This document shows positions 9,630-18,801 of a stretch of 64,000 nt of DNA, in pieces. The translations under genes were made by a program, and so were the position numbers. The notes below the pieces were generated by a model. The model was not told where the DNA came from. It ran no database searches and worked only from the letters and a program-made list of their open reading frames with translations. Positions within the stretch are counted from its first letter, which is position 1; every line of letters starts with the position of its first letter. The stretch comes from Pelosinus fermentans (GTDB lineage: Bacteria > Bacillota > Negativicutes > DSM-13327): assembly GCA_002434245.1 (NCBI GenBank), contig DJJR01000032.1, forward strand, positions 44,683-108,682, written 5' to 3'.

Positions 9630-9669
9630 TACAGCTATTACAGCCAATAATCGCTAGGGGGCATAGAGT

Positions 9670-10632
9670 ATGGCAAAGGTATTAATTACGGCCCGTTCAG
9701 TTGCTGCTAATAAAGAAGGCAAGGCAATACTGGAAAATGCAGGGCATGAAATTATCACTCATGTTAGTGATGGTGTTAAGTCAGAGGCTGAGATGATTCG
9801 CATTATTTCCGGTATGGATGCGGTTATTGCCGGTCTGGATGAAATTACTGACAAGGTCATTGAAGCAGGAGCTCCTACATTAAAAATAATAGCCAGAAAT
9901 GGTGTGGGATATAACAAAGTAGATGTAGATGCTGCTGCAAAGCTAGGTATTCCTGTAACCTTGGCACCAGGAACCAATACCATATCGGTTTGCGAATTAG
10001 TATTCGGTTTGATGTTGTCTCTGGCAAGAGTAATACCGGGTCAGGATGCCCAGGTTCGTCATGGCAGCTGGAAACGTAACTTAGGTTGTGAATTATATGG
10101 AAAAGTATTAGGGGTGCTGGGCACAGGAAATATCGGCAGTGAAGTGATAAAAAGAGCACATGCTTTTGGTATGGAGATTATAGCCTTTGATGTTTGGCAG
10201 AAGTCTGAGTTATGCGAAAATTATAATGTGAGATATCTTTCGTTAGATGAAGTAGTGGAAAAGGCTGATTTTTTAACATTACATTTACCTGTTACCCCTG
10301 ATACAAAGTGCCTTATTAATGAACGTACTTTGACAGGTATGAAGAAGAATGCTTTCATCATAAATACAGCAAGAGGTGAGCTGGTAGACGAGAAAGACCT
10401 TTATACTGCATTGAAAGCAGGAACGATAGCCGGATATGGTGCGGACACTTTAACGCAAGAACCGCCGGCGCCAGACCATCCGCTGCTTACACTGCCAAAT
10501 GTAGTGTTAACACCTCATTGTGGAGCATACACAGAAGATGCGGTTACGAGATGCAGCGTTACGGCCGCCCAAGAGGTTGTACGTGTTCTAGATCATCAGG
10601 AACCTAAATATGCGGTTGAAGTAAAGGCATAG
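9670..10632 (+). CDS. D-2-hydroxyacid dehydrogenase, phosphoglycerate-dehydrogenase-like (second copy)
   Basis: This 320-residue oxidoreductase has a GTGNIG dinucleotide motif near residue 150, catalytic Arg in INTARGELVD, Glu in TLTQEPP and His in LTPHCGAY. It lacks the C-terminal ACT/ASB domains of full biosynthetic SerA, so it is more likely a catabolic hydroxyacid or keto-sugar-acid reductase. It ends the sugar-acid locus, and a strong palindrome follows at 10711-10747. AGGGGGC upstream gives the ribosome binding site. Its specificity is not determinable from sequence alone. Confidence 0.86.
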   Translation: MAKVLITARSVAANKEGKAILENAGHEIITHVSDGVKSEAEMIRIISGMDAVIAGLDEITDKVIEAGAPTLKIIARNGVGYNKVDVDAAAKLGIPVTLAPGTNTISVCELVFGLMLSLARVIPGQDAQVRHGSWKRNLGCELYGKVLGVLGTGNIGSEVIKRAHAFGMEIIAFDVWQKSELCENYNVRYLSLDEVVEKADFLTLHLPVTPDTKCLINERTLTGMKKNAFIINTARGELVDEKDLYTALKAGTIAGYGADTLTQEPPAPDHPLLTLPNVVLTPHCGAYTEDAVTRCSVTAAQEVVRVLDHQEPKYAVEVKA

Positions 10633-10710
10633 AATAAAGAATTGCCCTAAAAAAATTACTTGTAACTTGTTAAGAAAAAACGACTAAGGGTTGGATCGTA
10701 TACTTGGCTC

Positions 10711-10747
10711 AATGAGCGCTTCTGATATTATATCTGAAGCGCTCATT
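10711..10747. terminator. Strong stem-loop after the sugar-acid operon
   Basis: AATGAGCGCTTC (10711-10722) pairs perfectly with GAAGCGCTCATT (10736-10747) around a 13-base loop. The following sequence is only moderately T-rich, so it may be a weak intrinsic terminator or an mRNA-stabilising hairpin. It separates the dehydrogenase from the carbonic anhydrase. Confidence 0.55.
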
Positions 10748-10796
10748 AAATAACTTTTGGAATATTTGTTGTGAAATGATGCTGGAGGAATTGTAA

Positions 10797-11342
10797 ATGA
10801 TAGGGCTAGAACAACTAATCAAAGCAAACAGCAGTTTTCTTTTAAAATCAGCAGCTAATGGGGATGGTCTTTCTAAGAACCCAAAACATCATATCGCTAT
10901 CGTTACTTGTATGGATACCAGGCTGGTTGAACTCTTAGAGTCGGCACTTGGAATAAAAAGAGGAGAGGCCGTTGTAATTAAAACAGCCGGAACATCAACA
11001 GATGGAAATTTTGGTACTATTTTACGGAGCTTAGTTATTGCTATTTACGCCTTGGATGTGGAAGAAATTGTTGTGGTTGGTCACGAGGATTGCGGTGTGA
11101 CGCAAATATCCCCAAGCATGCTGAAACAAAAGATGCAAAAGCGAGGGATTGATAACAGGTACATCCGTAAATTCGAGGAAGAAGCAATTGCTTGGCTGGA
11201 CAAGGTTCACGATAGTGAGGAAGAGGTTAAGAAGCTAGTGGATGCACTGCGTAAAACGACTATTATTCCAAGAAATCTTCCTATTCACGGATTAATGATT
11301 CATCCTGATACGGGTGAAGTGTCACCTTTGTCAAATGGCTAG
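10797..11342 (+). CDS. Beta-class carbonic anhydrase
   Basis: This 181-residue cytoplasmic enzyme interconverts CO2 and bicarbonate. The beta-class zinc site is intact: Cys38 (CMDTR, with Asp40 and Arg42 forming the usual dyad), His96 and Cys99 in GHEDCG. The length fits the short bacterial beta-CA clade. GGAGGA at 10785-10790 supports the ATG. It stands alone between two hairpin-bounded units. In an anaerobe it may supply bicarbonate for carboxylations, which is inference. Confidence 0.92.
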   Translation: MIGLEQLIKANSSFLLKSAANGDGLSKNPKHHIAIVTCMDTRLVELLESALGIKRGEAVVIKTAGTSTDGNFGTILRSLVIAIYALDVEEIVVVGHEDCGVTQISPSMLKQKMQKRGIDNRYIRKFEEEAIAWLDKVHDSEEEVKKLVDALRKTTIIPRNLPIHGLMIHPDTGEVSPLSNG

Positions 11343-11430
11343 TATTGTTGTATTTAAAATTTGTTATGAATGATGATGTTATGCAATCAATTGTATTGTT
11401 TATTGAACAAATCGGAGGAGGCGTTAGGTT

Positions 11431-13608
11431 ATGAAAGAAAAATATATGAAATTATTTTTTGTATTACCGCCCATATTAGTACTTGTTTTACTAATGTATA
11501 TCATTTTATCCGGATTTGATGTGTATAGCATATTCTTAACGATTGGTGTTTTACTGTCTTGTTCCTTCAACTCAATACTATTGCATCGAATCATGTGTCC
11601 GTTGAAAACCGTTTCAGCACAAGCTTCCCATATGAAGGATGGAGATTTGACAGTTTCGCTGGAATGTGGAGGTAACAACGAATTAGGAGAGATTACAACA
11701 TCAATTAACTCTGCATTGGAATATCTGCGTACACTCTTGGGTTTAGTTACTGATGAAGCGGCAGAAGTGTCAAGTAAGAGCGTGGAGATTGCAGCTGTCT
11801 CGGATGGGGCTAGTCGAGATATAAGGCTGATATCAATGGCAGTAGCTGAACTTGCTTCAGGTGCTCAGGAAACGGGTACTATGGCACAGAATGCTGCCAG
11901 CAAAACAGATCAAGTTTCTGAATTAGCAAAAAATACGGCAGCAGGGCTGCAATCTTTGTTGCAAATTACACAGCAAATTATGGCGTCAGTCCATCAGGGG
12001 AGCGAAGCCATCGGGCGGTCAAAAAATATTGTCAATGAAATTGCAGCAACCTCTCAGTATAATGTGCGTCTGGGTGGGGAACTTAAGGGGAAATCCCAAG
12101 AAGTAAGGGAAATTATCAAGCTTATCAATAGTATTACGGCACAAACGAATTTACTGGCATTGAATGCAGCGATTGAGGCAGCAAGAGCTGGAGAGCATGG
12201 CAGAGGGTTTGCGGTTGTCGCAGAGGAGGTTCGTGAGCTTGCCAATCGATCTCACCATGCGGCTGGTCAAATTAACGAAATTGTCGAAAGTATGCTTTCT
12301 GATATTGGACATGTAGTGGTAGCCTTTGAAACAACGCAAGAAAGTATGAACACAGGTGTAAATACAATTACGGCGGCCAATGTTAGCTTTGCAGATATAA
12401 GGTCCGATATTGAAAAATCCCGTATTAAATTACAAGAGGTAACATTGCTTGCCGATAATCAGGCAGATGCTGCTGCTGATTTGATGTCAACCGTGCACGG
12501 TGTGGCTGCAATTGCTGAGCAATCTGCTGCAGCAACACAAACGGCTGCTGCTAGCAGTGAGCAAATCACCACATCGGTTGCCCAAATCGCTAGTGGTACT
12601 CAACAGTTATCCCGTTTGGCCGGAAATTTGGAACAAGCAGTTTTTCGATTTCATTTTTCTAATACGAAAACCTTGCGCGTTGGGTTTGAAATGACCGATA
12701 AGTCTGTATGCTATGCGGGTATGGAGAGGTTTGGACAAATCTTGTATGAACGCACGCAGGGGCGCTATAGTCTGAAAATCTTTCATAGTGCTCAATTGGG
12801 GACAGGTCTTGATATGATTGAAAAGCTAAAAGAAGGAACTCTGGAAATGACATTTCCGGCTCTGCCGACGCTGGCAGGCTTAGATAAACGATTTATGGTT
12901 TTTGATTTCCCATTCTTGATTAGAGATGAGAATATAGCAGATTACATACTTCACGGACCTTTTGCCAGAAAACTGCTGGATATGCTTGATCAATACGGAT
13001 TTTACGGCGTGACATTTGCTGAGTGCGGATTTCGCAATACGACCAATTCACGGCACGCGATTGTGGGATTAGAAGATTTTCGCGGACTGAAGATTAGAAC
13101 CATGCAGAACGCTCTCCATGTGGATACTTGGAAGGCTTTGGGGGCAGATCCAGTACCGCTGCCTTTTGCGAATTTATACAATGCTATGCGGTTAAAAGAG
13201 GTAGATGGTCAGGAAAACCCTATTGCTACGATCTATGACGATAAATTTTTTGAAGTGCAGAAGTTCTTAACACTCACCAATCATGTGTATTCACCTTTTA
13301 TACTGATGTACTCGAAGAAGCTATGGGACATTGTGCCAGCTGAAGATAAACCTATTATCGAGCAGGCTGCAAAAGAAGGTGCCTTATATACCACTGAGGT
13401 GAATCGGAAAAGGAAAAAGGATAATTTGCAAGCATTAGAAAGAAAAGGTATGTCCATAGGGCAGATTAGTTCGATGGAGACAGCTAGAATTCAGGAAATG
13501 GTTAAGCCGGTAATTGATCGATATAAAAATCAAATTGGCAAAGAGTTGGTAAACGAGCTTTTTGCAGAGATAAAACAAGCAGAAGAAAGAACAGTATACA
13601 AAAGTTAA
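11431..13608 (+). CDS. Methyl-accepting chemotaxis protein fused to a C-terminal DctP-type (TRAP) solute-binding domain
   Basis: This 725-residue protein has two membrane helices (about 8-27 and 32-52) with almost no extracytoplasmic loop, a HAMP domain (about 53-105), and a chemoreceptor signalling domain with the conserved hairpin tip ([18 protein letters not shown], about 235-260). From about residue 413 to 715 it continues into a domain clearly related to TRAP-transporter DctP solute-binding proteins. That domain keeps the carboxylate-binding arginine position (Arg556 in RGLKIRTM). DctP domains are normally periplasmic; here the topology places it in the cytoplasm. It probably senses an intracellular organic acid and signals to the Che pathway. 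GGAGGAGG precedes the ATG, and a strong hairpin follows at 13698-13745. Confidence 0.9.
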   Translation: MKEKYMKLFFVLPPILVLVLLMYIILSGFDVYSIFLTIGVLLSCSFNSILLHRIMCPLKTVSAQASHMKDGDLTVSLECGGNNELGEITTSINSALEYLRTLLGLVTDEAAEVSSKSVEIAAVSDGASRDIRLISMAVAELASGAQETGTMAQNAASKTDQVSELAKNTAAGLQSLLQITQQIMASVHQGSEAIGRSKNIVNEIAATSQYNVRLGGELKGKSQEVREIIKLINSITAQTNLLALNAAIEAARAGEHGRGFAVVAEEVRELANRSHHAAGQINEIVESMLSDIGHVVVAFETTQESMNTGVNTITAANVSFADIRSDIEKSRIKLQEVTLLADNQADAAADLMSTVHGVAAIAEQSAAATQTAAASSEQITTSVAQIASGTQQLSRLAGNLEQAVFRFHFSNTKTLRVGFEMTDKSVCYAGMERFGQILYERTQGRYSLKIFHSAQLGTGLDMIEKLKEGTLEMTFPALPTLAGLDKRFMVFDFPFLIRDENIADYILHGPFARKLLDMLDQYGFYGVTFAECGFRNTTNSRHAIVGLEDFRGLKIRTMQNALHVDTWKALGADPVPLPFANLYNAMRLKEVDGQENPIATIYDDKFFEVQKFLTLTNHVYSPFILMYSKKLWDIVPAEDKPIIEQAAKEGALYTTEVNRKRKKDNLQALERKGMSIGQISSMETARIQEMVKPVIDRYKNQIGKELVNELFAEIKQAEERTVYKS

Positions 13609-13697
13609 AAATGGTCTAATACTTCGAATTTTTATTTGCTGCTTATATTTAAAATAATTACGATATTTATTCATGCTATTTTAATAATAATACAGTG

Positions 13698-13745
13698 GAA
13701 AACCCTTGCATTCCTTTAAAGTACAAAGGAACAGTAAGGGTTTTC
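13698..13745 (+). terminator. Terminator hairpin after the chemoreceptor gene
   Basis: GAAAACCCTT (13698-13707) pairs with AAGGGTTTTC (13736-13745). Inside it, TTCCTTT (13711-13717) pairs with AAAGGAA (13725-13731). The 3' arm ends in TTTTC, typical of a bidirectional-looking intrinsic terminator. Confidence 0.7.
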
Positions 13746-13898
13746 TGCTATGCTGGCATATAGTCGGGTGGGATTAGCTGGTCATTAACCCGGTTGACGG
13801 AATGGGCTTCTGCCTGGCAAGCAGCGGGATGCTTTCTTTATAGGAAAAGGTGCGATACATTTTTCTATTAATAATTATGGTAAAACAGTAAAATAATC

Positions 13899-13928
13899 TT
13901 GCTTTTTCTCTATAAGGACTGGTATAAT
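13899..13928 (+). promoter_or_regulatory. Promoter of the ilv-leu operon
   Basis: TTGCTT (13899-13904) and TATAAT (13923-13928) are 18 bases apart. The -10 box carries a TGG extension directly upstream (extended -10). It would produce a leader of about 490 bases before ilvN, which contains a mini-ORF and a ykkC-type riboswitch. The rest of the 13609-14424 gap holds no convincing gene. Confidence 0.5.
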
Positions 13929-14040
13929 GGCTTAAAATGTTACACATAGGTAGCTGTCTGAAATAAGTTTGTATTTCTGTGAAGGATATTTTTCTTATTT
14001 GTTCATGATGCAGGTTCATATTTACTGAAGGAGGACTTGT

Positions 14041-14064
14041 ATGCATTGGCATGAGAATGTTTAA
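14041..14064 (+). CDS. Possible 7-codon leader peptide
   Basis: An ATG at 14041 follows AAGGAGGA (14028-14035) at ideal spacing and encodes MHWHENV before a TAA stop. The ribosome binding site is as good as those of true genes in the window. The peptide lacks runs of Leu, Ile or Val, so it is not a classical branched-chain attenuator peptide. It may be a translated upstream ORF or chance. Confidence 0.3.
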   Translation: MHWHENV

Positions 14065-14202
14065 ACTAAGTATGATCTGATGTGTAATCGTCAATAAAAA
14101 AGGTGACCGGTAAAGAGTTGAGCATACAGCCAATTGGTCTTGGCAATAGAGTAACGTTGTTGTTTGAAGTGTAAAAAAAGTTACAACGTCGTAACGAGAA
14201 AG

Positions 14203-14296
14203 AGTATCTAGGGTTCCGCTGTAAAAAGGACTGGACCAAGCGATACAAATGCGCGTATGCGGATTACACCGTGAGTATAAAAGACTCTGCGGAAAT
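14203..14296 (+). ncRNA. ykkC-family riboswitch, probably ppGpp class
   Basis: The leader contains the hallmark ykkC words CTAGGGTTCCG (from about 14208), GGACTGGACC (14228-14237), ACACCG (14266-14271) and GTATAAAAG (14275-14283). TTCCGC (14214-14219) pairs with GCGGAA (14289-14294) to close the aptamer. ykkC subtypes bind guanidine, ppGpp or PRPP; the ppGpp class is known upstream of branched-chain amino acid genes, so gene context points to ppGpp. The exact subtype was not proved by alignment. Confidence 0.72.
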
Positions 14297-14390
14297 TTTC
14301 TCACTGCTGAAGCCTGTGGTATACATGATTGTTTCAGCAAAGAATAGACAAATCTATTCTTATAGTGGGAATCTTTCGGTGGCTTTTTTT
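14286..14390 (+). terminator. Riboswitch-controlled intrinsic terminator before ilvN
   Basis: The 3' part of the aptamer (about 14286-14306) can pair with TAGTGGGAATCTTTCGGTGG (14363-14382) through a long stem with a few G-U pairs and mismatches, directly before a seven-T run at 14384-14390. Two small hairpins (GCTGAA/TTCAGC and AGAATAG/CTATTCT) fill the loop. Because the 5' terminator arm overlaps the aptamer closing helix, ligand binding should block termination, an ON switch. Confidence 0.6.
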
Positions 14391-14424
14391 GTTTTTATTA
14401 AGAAATAAAATGGAGGTGGATGGA

Positions 14425-14970
14425 ATGGGTCATCATACAATCTCAATTTTAGTACTGAATCAATCAGGGGTATTGGTACGAGTCGCTGGAATGTTTTCAC
14501 GCCGGGGGTTTAATATTGAAAGTCTAGCCGTAGGCACTACGCATGTTCCGGAATACTCGCGCATTACAGCGGTCATGCAAGGGAGTAATGCGATTGTAGC
14601 CCAGGTGGTAAAGCAATTAGAAAAATTGGTAGAAGTAAGGGCCGTTGAGATCCTGCCTGTTAATACTGCGGTGGTAAGGGATATGGCGATGATAAAAGTT
14701 AAAGCAGACCAAAATAAGAAGTTAGAAGTTTTGCAGCTGGCAGAAACTTTTGGAGCTAAGGTCGTGGATATTTCAGATGAGACCTTGATGGTGGAAATAA
14801 CCAGTGGGAAAACTAATACGGATGCATTAATTGATGCGTTGTCATCCTATGGAATCTTAGAGATGATTCGTACAGGGGTTGTTGGCTTGCAGCGGGGTGA
14901 CTGTAGTATCTATGAAAAAGAAAAATGTGAAATTAGTGATTTATTCGATGCAACTCAAGCTAAGCTATAG
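14425..14970 (+). CDS. ilvN: Acetolactate synthase small (regulatory) subunit
   Basis: This 181-residue regulatory subunit of acetohydroxyacid synthase has an N-terminal ACT domain (ISILVLNQSGVLVRVAG, residues 5-21; GFNIESLAVG near 30) that in the family binds valine, and the usual C-terminal domain. The frame opens upstream within the terminator, but ATG 14425 follows GGAGGTGG and starts right at the ACT domain; ATG 14410 is a less likely alternative. It is the first gene after the riboswitch, while the catalytic subunit ilvB is the last gene of the operon, an unusual separation of the two subunits. Confidence 0.93.
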   Translation: MGHHTISILVLNQSGVLVRVAGMFSRRGFNIESLAVGTTHVPEYSRITAVMQGSNAIVAQVVKQLEKLVEVRAVEILPVNTAVVRDMAMIKVKADQNKKLEVLQLAETFGAKVVDISDETLMVEITSGKTNTDALIDALSSYGILEMIRTGVVGLQRGDCSIYEKEKCEISDLFDATQAKL

Positions 14971-14981
14971 GGCAAAACCAC

Positions 14982-15029
14982 CTCTCATATTCTAAAGAGG
15001 CTATCTCTAGAAAAGTAAGAGGCTGTTTT
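14982..15029 (+). promoter_or_regulatory. Small hairpins between ilvN and ilvC
   Basis: CCTCT and AGAGG arms around 14982-15000 and a CTCT/AGAG pair at about 15006-15022 are followed by GCTGTTTTAT. They may form a weak attenuator or processing site in the 91-base ilvN-ilvC gap. The T-run is short, so complete termination is unlikely. Confidence 0.25.
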
Positions 15030-15049
15030 ATATAACACAAGAATATTAA

Positions 15050-16066
<1,017 letters not shown>

Positions 16067-16084
16067 TAGGACAGAGGTGTTGGT

Positions 16085-17629
16085 ATGGAACGCAGAATTA
16101 AAATTTTTGATACCACACTACGTGACGGTGAGCAGACGCCTGGCGTATGTTTGGATATGCATGAGAAACTGGAAATTGCTCGAAGTCTGGTAAGATTAAA
16201 TGTGGATATTATTGAAGCGGGTTTTCCCATTGCTTCTCCAGGGGATTTTAAAGGTGTCAGTCAAATTGCAGAATGTATAAAAGGTCCTGTAATTGCAGGC
16301 TTGTCAAGAGCCAATAAAAAAGATATTGATGCCGTGGTGGAAGCTTTGAAGAAGGCTGAGCGCCCTCGGGTTCATACCTTTATAGCCACTAGTGATATTC
16401 ACATGGAATATAAATTGAAAATGTCCCGGGATCAGGTATTGGCGGTGACAGAAGAATCAGTACGGTATGCGAAACAATTTATTGAGGATATTGAATTTTC
16501 CGCAGAAGATGCTTCCCGGTCAGACTGGGGTTTTCTCTGCCAGGTATATGCCAAGGCTATCGCAGCAGGTGCGACGGTTATTAATGTGCCTGATACAGTA
16601 GGGTATACGACACCTGACGAATACGGCGCCTTAATTCGTCATTTACGGGAACATGTGCCTGGTATTGATAAGGTCGATATTAGTGTTCACTGTCACAATG
16701 ATTTAGGGCTGGCTGTGGCGAATTCTCTGGCTGCCGTGCAAGCTGGTGCTACCCAAGTGGAGTGCACAATCAACGGATTGGGTGAACGGGCTGGAAATGC
16801 CGCATTAGAAGAGCTGATTATGGCCTTTTATACTCGCCGGGATTACTATAATGTAACCACTAACATTGATACAAAACAAATTTATCGTGCCTCTACCCAA
16901 GTGAGTGCTTTGACAGGTGTGGATGTGCAGATTAATAAAGCGATAGTGGGTGATAATGCTTTTGCTCATGAGTCTGGCATACATCAGCACGGTGTGATGA
17001 ATAACTCGCTGACCTATGAAATTATCTCTCCGGAAGTGATCGGGATGAGCCGTAATTCCATTGTGCTGGGAAAACATTCAGGCAGACATGCCTTTGAAGA
17101 TCGTTTAAAGCAGCTGGATTATAATTTGGACAGTGAAACTGTTAATATACTATTTGCCAAATTTAAAGATTTGGCGGATCGCAAAAAAGTGGTGTTTGAT
17201 CAGGATATAGTAGCCTTGATTATTGACAAACCTTCCGTCCATCCTGCCTGGTATCGTTTAGTTTCTTATCAAGTGGTTAGCGGCGGCAGTGCAAATGCTG
17301 CAACAGCTTCTGTGCGATTAGAGACAAGTAATGGTATCACGGAAGAGGCAAGCTGCGGTGATGGTCCGGTAGATGCAGTATTTAAGGCGATTGAACAGGC
17401 GGTAGGTTTCGCTGTGGGCTTAAAAGATTATCAATTAAAAGCCATTACTGCCGGCGAAGATGCTCTGGGAGAATCAACTGTATGGATTGAATACAATGGT
17501 GCAGTATATAATGGACGAGGCTTAAGCACGGATGTGATTGAAGCAAGTGCCAGAGCGTATATTAATGCGATCAATAAGCGATTGACAGCATCTGGTTATC
17601 CCGAGGTTCGAAAAGCCGTCGCGGAGTGA
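16085..17629 (+). CDS. leuA: 2-Isopropylmalate synthase
   Basis: This 514-residue enzyme condenses acetyl-CoA with 2-ketoisovalerate in the first step of leucine synthesis. It shows the HMGL-like TIM barrel with DTTLRDGEQTPGV (residues 9-21), metal-binding HCHNDLG, the NGLGERAGN loop and HESGIHQHG. The C-terminal LeuA dimer/allosteric domain (about 380-510) is present, so leucine feedback inhibition is expected. Full family length, AGAGGTG ribosome binding site. The isopropylmalate isomerase genes leuC and leuD that often follow are absent here. Confidence 0.95.
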   Translation: MERRIKIFDTTLRDGEQTPGVCLDMHEKLEIARSLVRLNVDIIEAGFPIASPGDFKGVSQIAECIKGPVIAGLSRANKKDIDAVVEALKKAERPRVHTFIATSDIHMEYKLKMSRDQVLAVTEESVRYAKQFIEDIEFSAEDASRSDWGFLCQVYAKAIAAGATVINVPDTVGYTTPDEYGALIRHLREHVPGIDKVDISVHCHNDLGLAVANSLAAVQAGATQVECTINGLGERAGNAALEELIMAFYTRRDYYNVTTNIDTKQIYRASTQVSALTGVDVQINKAIVGDNAFAHESGIHQHGVMNNSLTYEIISPEVIGMSRNSIVLGKHSGRHAFEDRLKQLDYNLDSETVNILFAKFKDLADRKKVVFDQDIVALIIDKPSVHPAWYRLVSYQVVSGGSANAATASVRLETSNGITEEASCGDGPVDAVFKAIEQAVGFAVGLKDYQLKAITAGEDALGESTVWIEYNGAVYNGRGLSTDVIEASARAYINAINKRLTASGYPEVRKAVAE

Positions 17630-17703
17630 TGCTGGGGAAGTAAAAATAGCAGCTGCAGGATGATCTATACTGCAGTTGATATAGCAGGTCAAGGAGAAAA
17701 ATG

Positions 17704-18777
17704 ATGAGCGAGAAACGAATTGTTGTGATCCCCGGTGATGGTATTGGGGAAGAAATAACAGCAGCAGCTGTCTGTATACTGAAAAAAGCAGCAGGAAAGA
17801 GTGGAATGCAATTACATGTTGAGCGCCATCTGGCTGGCGGTGCGGCCATTGATGCCTATGGTCTTCCTCTGCCGGATAGTACCGTCCAGGCTGCCAAGAA
17901 GGCAGATGCCATACTGCTTGGAGCAGTTGGCGGTCCTAAATGGGATGGGGTTGCTCCTGAGATTCGAGCGGAAAAAGCGATTTTAGGATTGCGCAAAGAA
18001 TTAGGGCTATATGCGAACTTGAGACCTATCCGCGTAGCCGAAGCATTAATTGAATTTTCCCCTTTAAAACCAGAGGCAATTTCTGGTGTGGATATTTTAT
18101 TAGTACGAGAATTAAATGGTGGTATTTATTATGGCGCAAAGAATGAAGCGGCAGTGGTAAACGGTGTGGAGCAAGCATCGGATCTAGAGATCTACAGCAC
18201 TCCTGAAGTGGAGCGGATTGTAAAGCTGGCCTGCCAGGCAGCCCAATTACGGCGCAAGCAGGTAGTATCGGTAGATAAAGCCAATGTCTTGGCCTCCTCT
18301 CGCTTATGGCGTAAAACAGCGCAGGAGACTGCCGCCCAATATCCGGATGTTACCTTGAGTCACCTTTATGTCGATAATTGTGCGATGCAGTTAATTTTGG
18401 CACCAAAGCAGTTTGACGTAATTGTAACTAACAACCTGTTTGGGGATATATTAAGTGATGAAGCTGCTGTCCTCACAGGATCAATTGGCATGCTGCCGTC
18501 GGCTAGTTTGGGGGATGGTACCGGTTTATATGAACCGATCCATGGTTCGGCTCCTGACATTGCAGGTAAGGGCTTGGCCAATCCGGTAGGAACCATCCTG
18601 TCAGCAGCCATGCTTCTTCGTTATTCATTAGGTGCGGAAGAAGCAGCGGCAGCCATTGAAAAGGCCGTGGATCAAGTTTTGGTTCAAGGATATCGTACAG
18701 CGGATTTGTATAAGCCGGGTTCAACTAAAGTTTCAACGGAAGAAATAACGAGTTTGATTGAGAAACAACTTGGTTAA
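17704..18777 (+). CDS. leuB: 3-Isopropylmalate dehydrogenase
   Basis: This 357-residue NAD-dependent dehydrogenase oxidatively decarboxylates 3-isopropylmalate in leucine synthesis. Visible family motifs are VIPGDGIGEEI at the N-terminus, LRKELGLYANLRP with the substrate-binding arginines, VDKANVL, NLFGDILSDEAA with metal-binding Asp, and the NAD-binding GSAPDIAGKGLANP. AAGGAG at 17691-17696 suits the second of two adjacent ATG codons slightly better. The gene sits between leuA and ilvB. Confidence 0.95.
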   Translation: MSEKRIVVIPGDGIGEEITAAAVCILKKAAGKSGMQLHVERHLAGGAAIDAYGLPLPDSTVQAAKKADAILLGAVGGPKWDGVAPEIRAEKAILGLRKELGLYANLRPIRVAEALIEFSPLKPEAISGVDILLVRELNGGIYYGAKNEAAVVNGVEQASDLEIYSTPEVERIVKLACQAAQLRRKQVVSVDKANVLASSRLWRKTAQETAAQYPDVTLSHLYVDNCAMQLILAPKQFDVIVTNNLFGDILSDEAAVLTGSIGMLPSASLGDGTGLYEPIHGSAPDIAGKGLANPVGTILSAAMLLRYSLGAEEAAAAIEKAVDQVLVQGYRTADLYKPGSTKVSTEEITSLIEKQLG

Positions 18778-18801
18778 CGTCTTCATTAGGAGGTAACTTG
18801 T

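Noticed and set aside
13774..14340. 188-codon minus-strand ORF in the ilv leader
   Set aside because: It has no ribosome binding site, no recognisable domain and irregular composition, and it is antisense to a promoter, a mini-ORF and a structured riboswitch that explain the region better.
14200..14400. T-box leader upstream of ilvN
   Set aside because: The T-box antiterminator word (AGGGTGGNACCGCG type) is absent, while the ykkC words are present in the correct order.
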